Below are positions 1 to 12,100 of a stretch of 64,000 nt of DNA, one piece after another. How positions within the stretch are numbered: the stretch's first letter is position 1; the number at the start of each line of letters is the position of its first letter. The position numbers were made by a program, and so were the translations under genes. The DNA comes from Limnomonas spitsbergensis (taxonomy: Eukaryota; Chlorophyta; Chlorophyceae; Chlamydomonadales). Below the pieces are notes generated by a model. It had not been told where the DNA came from. It worked only from the letters and a program-made list of their open reading frames with translations, and searched no databases. The stretch covers positions 101,038 to 165,037 of the forward strand of contig JAYJMM010000044.1 of assembly GCA_037349105.1 (NCBI GenBank), read 5' to 3'.

Positions 1-109
1 CTGTTGCAGGCCATCTCCTTGAGTGGGAAACGAGGGGGGCTGTTTTACTGAACCACCTTGGTGGCTCAAAATCTGTGTTCCTCCCATTTTACCCACTGCC
101 CTGACATTT

Positions 110-129
110 TGAGCATGGCTGCATGCTCA
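110..129. other. Perfect 8-bp dyad in the satellite monomer (first copy shown)
   Basis: TGAGCATG and CATGCTCA are exact reverse complements separated by the 4-nt loop GCTG. The element is at the same place in every monomer I read. Clear exceptions are substitutions in the left arm near 12578 and 26728. It could form a small hairpin or cruciform or bind a dimeric protein. Short dyads are a known feature of some centromeric satellites, but a function here is inference only. Confidence 0.7.
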
Positions 130-744
130 TATAGTGATCCTTTACTATGCTGCCAGAATGAAATGTGTGTAATGGAAGTGTGGAGGCTGTTGCAGGCCAT
201 CTCCATGAGTGGGAAACGAGGGGGGCTGTTTTACTGAACCACCTAAGTGGCTCAAAATCTGTGTTCCTCCCATTTTACCCACTGCCCTGACATTTTGAGC
301 ATGGCTGCATGCTCATATAGTGATCCTTTACTATGCTGCCAGAATGAAATGTGTGTCCTGGAAGTGTGCAGGCTGTTGCAGGCCATCTCCATGAGTGGGA
401 AACGAGGGGGGCTGTTTTGCTGAACCACCTAAGTGGCTCAAAATCTGTGTTCCTCCCATTTTACCCACTGCCCTGACATTTTGAGCATGGCTGCATGCTC
501 ATATAGTGATCCTTTACTATGCTGCCAGAATGATATGTGTGTCCTGGAAGTGTGGAGGCTGTTGCAGGCCATCTCCATGAGTGGGAAACGAGGGGGGCTG
601 TTTTGCTGAACCACCTAAGTGGCTCAAAATCTGTGTTCCTCCCAGTCTACCCACTGCCCTGACATTTTGAGCATGGCTGCATGCTCATATAGTGATCCTT
701 TACTATGCTGCCAGAATGAAATGTGTGTCCTGGAAGTGTGGAAG

Positions 745-3162
745 CTGTTGCAGGCCATCTCCATGAGTGGGAAACGAGGGGGGCTGTTTTGCTGAACCAC
801 CTTGGTGGCTCAAAATCTGTGTTCCTCCCATTTTACCCACTGCCCTGACATTTTGAGCATGGCTGCATGCTCATATAGTGATCCTTTACTATGCTGCCAG
901 AATGAAATGTGTGTCCTGGAAGTGTGGAGGCTGTTGCAGGCCATCTCCATGAGTGGGAAACGAGGGGGGCTGTTTTGCTGAACCACCTAAGTGGCTCAAA
1001 ATCTGTGTTCCTCCCAGTCTACCCACTGCCCTGACATTTTGAGCATGGCTGCATGCTCATATAGTGATCCTTTACTATGCTGCCAGAATGAAATGTGTGT
1101 CCTGGAAGTGTGGAGGCTGTTGCAGGCCATCTCCATGAGTGGGAAACGAGGGGGGCTGTTTTGCTGAACCACCTTGGTGGCTCAAAATCTGTGTTCCTCC
1201 CATTTTACCCACTGCCCTGACATTTTGAGCATGGCTGCATGCTCATATAGTGATCCTTTACTATGCTGCCAGAATGAAATGTGTGTCCTGGAAGTGTGGA
1301 GGCTGTTGCAGGCCATCTCCATGAGTGGGAAACGAGGGGGGCTGTTTTGCTGAACCACCTAAGTGGCTCAAAATCTGTGTTCCTCCCAGTCTACCTACTG
1401 CCCTGACATTTTGAGCATGGCTGCATGCTCATATAGTGATCCTTTACTATGCTGCCAGAATGAAATGTGTGTCCTGGAAGTGTGGAGGCTGTTGCAGGCC
1501 ATCTCCATGAGTGGGAAACGAGGGGGGCTGTTTTTCTGAACCACCTTGGTGGCTCAAAATCTGTGTTCCTCCCATTTTACCCACTGCCCTGACATTTTGA
1601 GCATGGCTGCATGCTCATATAGTGATCCTTTACTATGCTGCCAGAATGAAATGTGTGTCCTGGAAGTGTGGAGGCTGTTGCAGGCCATCTCCATGAGTGG
1701 GAAACGAGGGGGGCTGTTTTGCTGAACCACCTTGGTGGCTCAAAATCTGTGTTCCTCCCATTTTACCCACTGCCCTGACATTTTGAGCATGGCTGCATGC
1801 TCATATAGTGATCCTTTACTATGCTGCCAGAATGAAATGTGTGTCCTGGAAGTGTGGAGGCTGTTGCAGGCCATCTCCATGAGTGGGAAACGAGGGGGGC
1901 TGTTTTGCTGAACCACCTTGGTGGCTCAAAATCTGTGTTCCTCCCATTTTACCCACTGCCCTGACATTTTGAGCATGGCTGCATGCTCATATAGTGATCC
2001 TTTACTATGCTGCCAGAATGATATGTGTGTCCTGGAAGTGTGGAGGCTGTTGCAGGCCATCTCCATGAGTGGGAAACGAGGGGGGCTGTTTTGCTGAACC
2101 ACCTAAGTGGCTCAAAATCTGTGTTCCTCCCATTTTACCCACTGCCCTGACATTTTGAGCATGGCTGCATGCTCATATAGTGATCCTTTACTATGCTGCC
2201 AGAATGAAATGTGTGTCCTGGAAGTGTGGAGGCTGTTGCAGGCCATCTCCATGAGTGGGAAACGAGGGGGGCTGTTTTGCTGAACCACCTAAGTGGCTCA
2301 AAATCTGTGTTCCTCCCATTTTACCCACTGCCCTGACATTTTGAGCATGGCTGCATGCTCATATAGTGATCCTTTACTATGCTGCCAGAATGATATGTGT
2401 GTCCTGGAAGTGTGGAGGCTGTTGCAGGCCATCTCCATGAGTGGGAAACGAGGGGGGCTGTTTTGCTGAACCACCTAAGTGGCTCAAAATCTGTGTTCCT
2501 CCCATTTTACCCACTGCCCTGACATTTTGAGCATGGCTGCATGCTCATATAGTGATCCTTTACTATGCTGCCAGAATGAAATGTGTGTCCTGGAAGTGTG
2601 GAAGCTGTTGCAGGCCATCTCCATGAGTGGGAAACGAGGGGGGCTGTTTTGCTGAACCACCTTGGTGGCTCAAAATCTGTGTTCCTCCCATTTTACCCAC
2701 TGCCCTGACATTTTGAGCATGGCTGCATGCTCATATAGTGATCCTTTACTATGCTGCCAGAATGAAATGTGTGTCCTGGAAGTGTGGAGGCTGTTGCAGG
2801 CCATCTCCATGAGTGGGAAACGAGGGGGGCTGTTTTGCTGAACCACCTTGGTGGCTCAAAATCTGTGTTCCTCCCATTTTACCCACTGCCCTGACATTTT
2901 GAGCATGGCTGCATGCTCATATAGTGATCCTTTACTATGCTGCCAGAATGATATGTGTGTCCTGGAAGTGTGGAGGCTGTTGCAGGCCATCTCCATGAGT
3001 GGGAAACGAGGGGGGCTGTTTTGCTGAACCACCTAAGTGGCTCAAAATCTGTGTTCCTCCCAGTCTACCTACTGCCCTGACATTTTGAGCATGGCTGCAT
3101 GCTCATATAGTGATCCTTTACTATGCTGCCAGAATGAAATGTGTGTCCTGGAAGTGTGGAGG
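745..3162. repeat. Higher-order block of 13 monomers, repeated 2790 bp later (3535-5952)
   Basis: Monomers 5-17 and 20-32 have the same order of diagnostic variants: TTGG, TAAG with CAGTCTACCC, TTGG, TAAG with CAGTCTACCT, three TTGG units of which the last has AATGAT, then TAAG units alternating AATGAA and AATGAT, the GTGGAAG unit, TTGG, TTGG with AATGAT, and TAAG with CAGTCTACCT. The offset is 15 monomers (2790 bp). Parts of the same block recur further on, for example near 7814-9116 and 23330-24620. Confidence 0.75.
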
Positions 3163-6100
3163 CTGTTGCAGGCCATCTCCATGAGTGGGAAACGAGGGGG
3201 GCTGTTTTGCTGAACCACCTTGGTGGCTCAAAATCTGTGTTCCTCCCATTTTACCCACTGCCCTGACATTTTGAGCATGGCTGCATGCTCATATAGTGAT
3301 CCTTTACTATGCTGCCAGAATGAAATGTGTGTCCTGGAAGTGTGGAGGCTGTTGCAGGCCATCTCCATGAGTGGGAAACGAGGGGGGCTGTTTTGCTGAA
3401 CCACCTAAGTGGCTCAAAATCTGTGTTCCTCCCATTTTACCCACTGCCCTGACATTTTGAGCATGGCTGCATGCTCATATAGTGATCCTTTACTATGCTG
3501 CCAGAATGAAATGTGTGTCCTGGAAGTGTGGAAGCTGTTGCAGGCCATCTCCATGAGTGGGAAACGAGGGGGGCTGTTTTGCTGAACCACCTTGGTGGCT
3601 CAAAATCTGTGTTCCTCCCATTTTACCCACTGCCCTGACATTTTGAGCATGGCTGCATGCTCATATAGTGATCCTTTACTATGCTGCCAGAATGAAATGT
3701 GTGTCCTGGAAGTGTGGAGGCTGTTGCAGGCCATCTCCATGAGTGGGAAACGAGGGGGGCTGTTTTGCTGAACCACCTAAGTGGCTCAAAATCTGTGTTC
3801 CTCCCAGTCTACCCACTGCCCTGACATTTTGAGCATGGCTGCATGCTCATATAGTGATCCTTTACTATGCTGCCAGAATGAAATGTGTGTCCTGGAAGTG
3901 TGGAGGCTGTTGCAGGCCATCTCCATGAGTGGGAAACGAGGGGGGCTGTTTTGCTGAACCACCTTGGTGGCTCAAAATCTGTGTTCCTCCCATTTTACCC
4001 ACTGCCCTGACATTTTGAGCATGGCTGCATGCTCATATAGTGATCCTTTACTATGCTGCCAGAATGAAATGTGTGTCCTGGAAGTGTGGAGGCTGTTGCA
4101 GGCCATCTCCATGAGTGGGAAACGAGGGGGGCTGTTTTGCTGAACCACCTAAGTGGCTCAAAATCTGTGTTCCTCCCAGTCTACCTACTGCCCTGACATT
4201 TTGAGCATGGCTGCATGCTCATATAGTGATCCTTTACTATGCTGCCAGAATGAAATGTGTGTCCTGGAAGTGTGGAGGCTGTTGCAGGCCATCTCCATGA
4301 GTGGGAAACGAGGGGGGCTGTTTTGCTGAACCACCTTGGTGGCTCAAAATCTGTGTTCCTCCCATTTTACCCACTGCCCTGACATTTTGAGCATGGCTGC
4401 ATGCTCATATAGTGATCCTTTACTATGCTGCCAGAATGAAATGTGTGTCCTGGAAGTGTGGAGGCTGTTGCAGGCCATCTCCATGAGTGGGAAACGAGGG
4501 GGGCTGTTTTGCTGAACCACCTTGGTGGCTCAAAATCTGTGTTCCTCCCATTTTACCCACTGCCCTGACATTTTGAGCATGGCTGCATGCTCATATAGTG
4601 ATCCTTTACTATGCTGCCAGAATGAAATGTGTGTCCTGGAAGTGTGGAGGCTGTTGCAGGCCATCTCCATGAGTGGGAAACGAGGGGGGCTGTTTTGCTG
4701 AACCACCTTGGTGGCTCAAAATCTGTGTTCCTCCCATTTTACCCACTGCCCTGACATTTTGAGCATGGCTGCATGCTCATATAGTGATCCTTTACTATGC
4801 TGCCAGAATGATATGTGTGTCCTGGAAGTGTGGAGGCTGTTGCAGGCCATCTCCATGAGTGGGAAACGAGGGGGGCTGTTTTGCTGAACCACCTAAGTGG
4901 CTCAAAATCTGTGTTCCTCCCATTTTACCCACTGCCCTGACATTTTGAGCATGGCTGCATGCTCATATAGTGATCCTTTACTATGCTGCCAGAATGAAAT
5001 GTGTGTCCTGGAAGTGTGGAGGCTGTTGCAGGCCATCTCCATGAGTGGGAAACGAGGGGGGCTGTTTTGCTGAACCACCTAAGTGGCTCAAAATCTGTGT
5101 TCCTCCCATTTTACCCACTGCCCTGACATTTTGAGCATGGCTGCATGCTCATATAGTGATCCTTTACTATGCTGCCAGAATGATATGTGTGTCCTGGAAG
5201 TGTGGAGGCTGTTGCAGGCCATCTCCATGAGTGGGAAACGAGGGGGGCTGTTTTGCTGAACCACCTAAGTGGCTCAAAATCTGTGTTCCTCCCATTTTAC
5301 CCACTGCCCTGACATTTTGAGCATGGCTGCATGCTCATATAGTGATCCTTTACTATGCTGCCAGAATGAAATGTGTGTCCTGGAAGTGTGGAAGCTGTTG
5401 CAGGCCATCTCCATGAGTGGGAAACGAGGGGGGCTGTTTTGCTGAACCACCTTGGTGGCTCAAAATCTGTGTTCCTCCCATTTTACCCACTGCCCTGACA
5501 TTTTGAGCATGGCTGCATGCTCATATAGTGATCCTTTACTATGCTGCCAGAATGAAATGTGTGTCCTGGAAGTGTGGAGGCTGTTGCAGGCCATCTCCAT
5601 GAGTGGGAAACGAGGGGGGCTGTTTTGCTGAACCACCTTGGTGGCTCAAAATCTGTGTTCCTCCCATTTTACCCACTGCCCTGACATTTTGAGCATGGCT
5701 GCATGCTCATATAGTGATCCTTTACTATGCTGCCAGAATGATATGTGTGTCCTGGAAGTGTGGAGGCTGTTGCAGGCCATCTCCATGAGTGGGAAACGAG
5801 GGGGGCTGTTTTGCTGAACCACCTAAGTGGCTCAAAATCTGTGTTCCTCCCAGTCTACCTACTGCCCTGACATTTTGAGCATGGCTGCATGCTCATATAG
5901 TGATCCTTTACTATGCTGCCAGAATGAAATGTGTGTCCTGGAAGTGTGGAGGCTGTTGCAGGCCATCTCCATGAGTGGGAAACGAGGGGGGCTGTTTTGC
6001 TGAACCACCTTGGTGGCTCAAAATCTGTGTTCCTCCCATTTTACCCACTGCCCTGACATTTTGAGCATGGCTGCATGCTCATATAGTGATCCTTTACTAT

Positions 6101-9100
6101 GCTGCCAGAATGAAATGTGTGTCCTGGAAGTGTGGAGGCTGTTGCAGGCCATCTCCATGAGTGGGAAACGAGGGGGGCTGTTTTGCTGAACCACCTTGGT
6201 GGCTCAAAATCTGTGTTCCTCCCATTTTACCCACTGCCCTGACATTTTGAGCATGGCTGCATGCTCATATAGTGATCCTTTACTATGCTGCCAGAATGAT
6301 ATGTGTGTCCTGGAAGTGTGCAGGCTGTTGCAGGCCATCTCCATGAGTGGGAAACGAGGGGGGCTGTTTTGCTGAACCACCTAAGTGGCTCAAAATCTGT
6401 GTTCCTCCCAGTCTACCCTACTGCCCTGACATTTTGAGCATGGCTGCATGCTCATATAGTGATCCTTTACTATGCTGCCAGAATGAAATGTGTGTCCTGG
6501 AAGTGTGGAGGCTGTTGCAGGCCATCTCCATGAGTGGGAAACGAGGGGGGCTGTTTTGCTGAACCACCTTGGTGGCTCAAAATCTGTGTTCCTCCCATTT
6601 TACCCACTGCCCTGACATTTTGAGCATGGCTGCATGCTCATATAGTGATCCTTTACTATGCTGCCAGAATGAAATGTGTGTCCTGGAAGTGTGGAGGCTG
6701 TTGCAGGCCATCTCCATGAGTGGGAAACGAGGGGGGCTGTTTTGCTGAACCACCTAAGTGGCTCAAAATCTGTGTTCCTCCCATTTTACCCACTGCCCTG
6801 ACATTTTGAGCATGGCTGCATGCTCATATAGTGATCCTTTACTATGCTGCCAGAATGATATGTGTGTCCTGGAAGTGTGGAGGCTGTTGCAGGCCATCTC
6901 CATGAGTGGGAAACGAGGGGGGCTGTTTTGCTGAACCACCTAAGTGGCTCAAAATCTGTGTTCCTCCCATTTTACCCACTGCCCTGACATTTTGAGCATG
7001 GCTGCATGCTCATATAGTGATCCTTTACTATGCTGCCAGAATGAAATGTGTGTCCTGGAAGTGTGGAGGCTGTTGCAGGCCATCTCCATGAGTGGGAAAC
7101 GAGGGGGGCTGTTTTGCTGAACCACCTAAGTGGCTCAAAATCTGTGTTCCTCCCATTTTACCCACTGCCCTGACATTTTGAGCATGGCTGCATGCTCATA
7201 TAGTGATCCTTTACTATGCTGCCAGAATGATATGTGTGTCCTGGAAGTGTGGAGGCTGTTGCAGGCCATCTCCATGAGTGGGAAACGAGGGGGGCTGTTT
7301 TGCTGAACCACCTAAGTGGCTCAAAATCTGTGTTCCTCCCATTTTACCCACTGCCCTGACATTTTGAGCATGGCTGCATGCTCATATAGTGATCCTTTAC
7401 TATGCTGCCAGAATGAAATGTGTGTCCTGGAAGTGTGGAAGCTGTTGCAGGCCATCTCCATGAGTGGGAAACGAGGGGGGCTGTTTTGCTGAACCACCTT
7501 GGTGGCTCAAAATCTGTGTTCCTCCCATTTTACCCACTGCCCTGACATTTTGAGCATGGCTGCATGCTCATATAGTGATCCTTTACTATGCTGCCAGAAT
7601 GAAATGTGTGTCCTGGAAGTGTGGAGGCTGTTGCAGGCCATCTCCATGAGTGGGAAACGAGGGGGGCTGTTTTGCTGAACCACCTTGGTGGCTCAAAATC
7701 TGTGTTCCTCCCATTTTACCCACTGCCCTGACATTTTGAGCATGGCTGCATGCTCATATAGTGATCCTTTACTATGCTGCCAGAATGAAATGTGTGTCCT
7801 GGAAGTGTGGAGGCTGTTGCAGGCCATCTCCATGAGTGGGAAACGAGGGGGGCTGTTTTGCTGAACCACCTAGGTGGCTCAAAATCTGTGTTCCTCCCAT
7901 TTTACCCACTGCCCTGACATTTTGAGCATGGCTGCATGCTCATATAGTGATCCTTTACTATGCTGCCAGAATGATATGTGTGTCCTGGAAGTGTGGAGGC
8001 TGTTGCAGGCCATCTCCATGAGTGGGAAACGAGGGGGGCTGTTTTGCTGAACCACCTAAGTGGCTCAAAATCTGTGTTCCTCCCATTTTACCCACTGCCC
8101 TGACATTTTGAGCATGGCTGCATGCTCATATAGTGATCCTTTACTATGCTGCCAGAATGAAATGTGTGTCCTGGAAGTGTGGAGGCTGTTGCAGGCCATC
8201 TCCATGAGTGGGAAACGAGGGGGGCTGTTTTGCTGAACCACCTAAGTGGCTCAAAATCTGTGTTCCTCCCATTTTACCCACTGCCCTGACATTTTGAGCA
8301 TGGCTGCATGCTCATATAGTGATCCTTTACTATGCTGCCAGAATGATATGTGTGTCCTGGAAGTGTGGAGGCTGTTGCAGGCCATCTCCATGAGTGGGAA
8401 ACGAGGGGGGCTGTTTTGCTGAACCACCTAAGTGGCTCAAAATCTGTGTTCCTCCCATTTTACCCACTGCCCTGACATTTTGAGCATGGCTGCATGCTCA
8501 TATAGTGATCCTTTACTATGCTGCCAGAATGAAATGTGTGTCCTGGAAGTGTGGAGGCTGTTGCAGGCCATCTCCATGAGTGGGAAACGAGGGGGGCTGT
8601 TTTGCTGAACCACCTTGGTGGCTCAAAATCTGTGTTCCTCCCATTTTACCCACTGCCCTGACATTTTGAGCATGGCTGCATGCTCATATAGTGATCCTTT
8701 ACTATGCTGCCAGAATGAAATGTGTGTCCTGGAAGTGTGGAGGCTGTTGCAGGCCATCTCCATGAGTGGGAAACGAGGGGGGCTGTTTTGCTGAACCACC
8801 TTGGTGGCTCAAAATCTGTGTTCCTCCCATTTTACCCACTGCCCTGACATTTTGAGCATGGCTGCATGCTCATATAGTGATCCTTTACTATGCTGCCAGA
8901 ATGATATGTGTGTCCTGGAAGTGTGGAGGCTGTTGCAGGCCATCTCCATGAGTGGGAAACGAGGGGGGCTGTTTTGCTGAACCACCTAAGTGGCTCAAAA
9001 TCTGTGTTCCTCCCAGTCTACCTACTGCCCTGACATTTTGAGCATGGCTGCATGCTCATATAGTGATCCTTTACTATGCTGCCAGAATGAAATGTGTGTC

Positions 9101-12100
9101 CTGGAAGTGTGGAGGCTGTTGCAGGCCATCTCCATGAGTGGGAAACGAGGGGGGCTGTTTTGCTGAACCACCTTGGTGGCTCAAAATCTGTGTTCCTCCC
9201 ATTTTACCCACTGCCCTGACATTTTGAGCATGGCTGCATGCTCATATAGTGATCCTTTACTATGCTGCCAGAATGAAATGTGTGTCCTGGAAGTGTGGAG
9301 GCTGTTGCAGGCCATCTCCATGAGTGGGAAACGAGGGGGGCTGTTTTGCTGAACCACCTTGGTGGCTCAAAATCTGTGTTCCTCCCATTTTACCCACTGC
9401 CCTGACATTTTGAGCATGGCTGCATGCTCATATAGTGATCCTTTACTATGCTGCCAGAATGATATGTGTGTCCTGGAAGTGTGCAGGCTGTTGCAGGCCA
9501 TCTCCATGAGTGGGAAACGAGGGGGGCTGTTTTGCTGAACCACCTAAGTGGCTCAAAATCTGTGTTCCTCCCAGTCTACCTACTGCCCTGACATTTTGAG
9601 CATGGCTGCATGCTCATATAGTGATCCTTTACTATGCTGCCAGAATGAAATGTGTGTCCTGGAAGTGTGGAGGCTGTTGCAGGCCATCTCCATGAGTGGG
9701 AAACGAGGGGGGCTGTTTTGCTGAACCACCTTAGGTGGCTCAAAATCTGTGTTCCTCCCATTTTACCCACTGCCCTGACATTTTGAGCATGGCTGCATGC
9801 TCATATAGTGATCCTTTACTATGCTGCCAGAATGAAATGTGTGTCCTGGAAGTGTGGAGGCTGTTGCAGGCCATCTCCATGAGTGGGAAACGAGGGGGGC
9901 TGTTTTGCTGAACCACCTAAGTGGCTCAAAATCTGTGTTCCTCCCATTTTACCCACTGCCCTGACATTTTGAGCATGGCTGCATGCTCATATAGTGATCC
10001 TTTACTATGCTGCCAGAATGATATGTGTGTCCTGGAAGTGTGGAGGCTGTTGCAGGCCATCTCCATGAGTGGGAAACGAGGGGGGCTGTTTTGCTGAACC
10101 ACCTAAGTGGCTCAAAATCTGTGTTCCTCCCATTTTACCCACTGCCCTGACATTTTGAGCATGGCTGCATGCTCATATAGTGATCCTTTACTATGCTGCC
10201 AGAATGAAATGTGTGTCCTGGAAGTGTGGAGGCTGTTGCAGGCCATCTCCATGAGTGGGAAACGAGGGGGGCTGTTTTGCTGAACCACCTAAGTGGCTCA
10301 AAATCTGTGTTCCTCCCATTTTACCCACTGCCCTGACATTTTGAGCATGGCTGCATGCTCATATAGTGATCCTTTACTATGCTGCCAGAATGATATGTGT
10401 GTCCTGGAAGTGTGGAGGCTGTTGCAGGCCATCTCCATGAGTGGGAAACGAGGGGGGCTGTTTTGCTGAACCACCTAAGTGGCTCAAAATCTGTGTTCCT
10501 CCCATTTTACCCACTGCCCTGACATTTTGAGCATGGCTGCATGCTCATATAGTGATCCTTTACTATGCTGCCAGAATGAAATGTGTGTCCTGGAAGTGTG
10601 GAAGGCTGTTGCAGGCCATCTCCATGAGTGGGAAACGAGGGGGGCTGTTTTGCTGAACCACCTTGGTGGCTCAAAATCTGTGTTCCTCCCATTTTACCCA
10701 CTGCCCTGACATTTTGAGCATGGCTGCATGCTCATATAGTGATCCTTTACTATGCTGCCAGAATGAAATGTGTGTCCTGGAAGTGTGGAGGCTGTTGCAG
10801 GCCATCTCCATGAGTGGGAAACGAGGGGGGCTGTTTTGCTGAACCACCTTGGTGGCTCAAAATCTGTGTTCCTCCCATTTTACCCACTGCCCTGACATTT
10901 TGAGCATGGCTGCATGCTCATATAGTGATCCTTTACTATGCTGCCAGAATGATATGTGTGTCCTGGAAGTGTGGAGGCTGTTGCAGGCCATCTCCATGAG
11001 TGGGAAACGAGGGGGGCTGTTTTGCTGAACCACCTAAGTGGCTCAAAACCTGTGTTCCTCCCAGTCTACCTACTGCCCTGACATTTTGAGCATGGCTGCA
11101 TGCTCATATAGTGATCCTTTACTATGCTGCCAGAATGAAATGTGTGTCCTGGAAGTGTGGAGGCTGTTGCAGGCCATCTCCATGAGTGGGAAACGAGGGG
11201 GGCTGTTTTGCTGAACCACCTTGGTGGCTCAAAATCTGTGTTCCTCCCATTTTACCCACTGCCCTGACATTTTGAGCATGGCTGCATGCTCATATAGTGA
11301 TCCTTTACTATGCTGCCAGAATGAAATGTGTGTCCTGGAAGTGTGGAGGCTGTTGCAGGCCATCTCCATGAGTGGGAAACGAGGGGGGCTGTTTTGCTGA
11401 ACCACCTTGGTGGCTCAAAATCTGTGTTCCTCCCATTTTACCCACTGCCCTGACATTTTGAGCATGGCTGCATGCTCATATAGTGATCCTTTACTATGCT
11501 GCCAGAATGATATGTGTGTCCTGGAAGTGTGGAGGCTGTTGCAGGCCATCTCCATGAGTGGGAAACGAGGGGGGCTGTTTTGCTGAACCACCTAAGTGGC
11601 TCAAAATCTGTGTTCCTCCCAGTCTACCCTACTGCCCTGACATTTTGAGCATGGCTGCATGCTCATATAGTGATCCTTTACTATGCTGCCAGAATGAAAT
11701 GTGTGTCCTGGAAGTGTGGAGGCTGTTGCAGGCCATCTCCATGAGTGGGAAACGAGGGGGGCTGTTTTGCTGAACCACCTTGGTGGCTCAAAATCTGTGT
11801 TCCTCCCATTTTACCCACTGCCCTGACATTTTGAGCATGGCTGCATGCTCATATAGTGATCCTTTACTATGCTGCCAGAATGAAATGTGTGTCCTGGAAG
11901 TGTGGAGGCTGTTGCAGGCCATCTCCATGAGTGGGAAACGAGGGGGGCTGTTTTGCTGAACCACCTTGGTGGCTCAAAATCTGTGTTCCTCCCATTTTAC
12001 CCACTGCCCTGACATTTTGAGCATGGCTGCATGCTCATATAGTGATCCTTTACTATGCTGCCAGAATGATATGTGTGTCCTGGAAGTGTGCAGGCTGTTG

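Larger units (their letters stand above)
1..3350. repeat. Long-range duplicated segment of the 186-bp array, copy A
   Basis: The order of monomer variants from unit 1 to about unit 17 is the same as at 21410-24760. The rare markers GTGTAATGG (168-176) and TTTTACTGA (about 230), then GTGCAGG, then the CAGTCTACCC plus GTGGAAG unit, occur in the same order in both places. This points to a segmental duplication or multi-kilobase higher-order repeat. The right border is approximate, because variant order stops agreeing near unit 18. Confidence 0.75.

Noticed and set aside
6347..6562. Short 58-85-codon frames in the 186-bp array
   Set aside because: They are the monomer read in one frame, ending at a TGA present in each ordinary unit. 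The listed longer ones arise only where a one-base indel shifts the frame past that stop.
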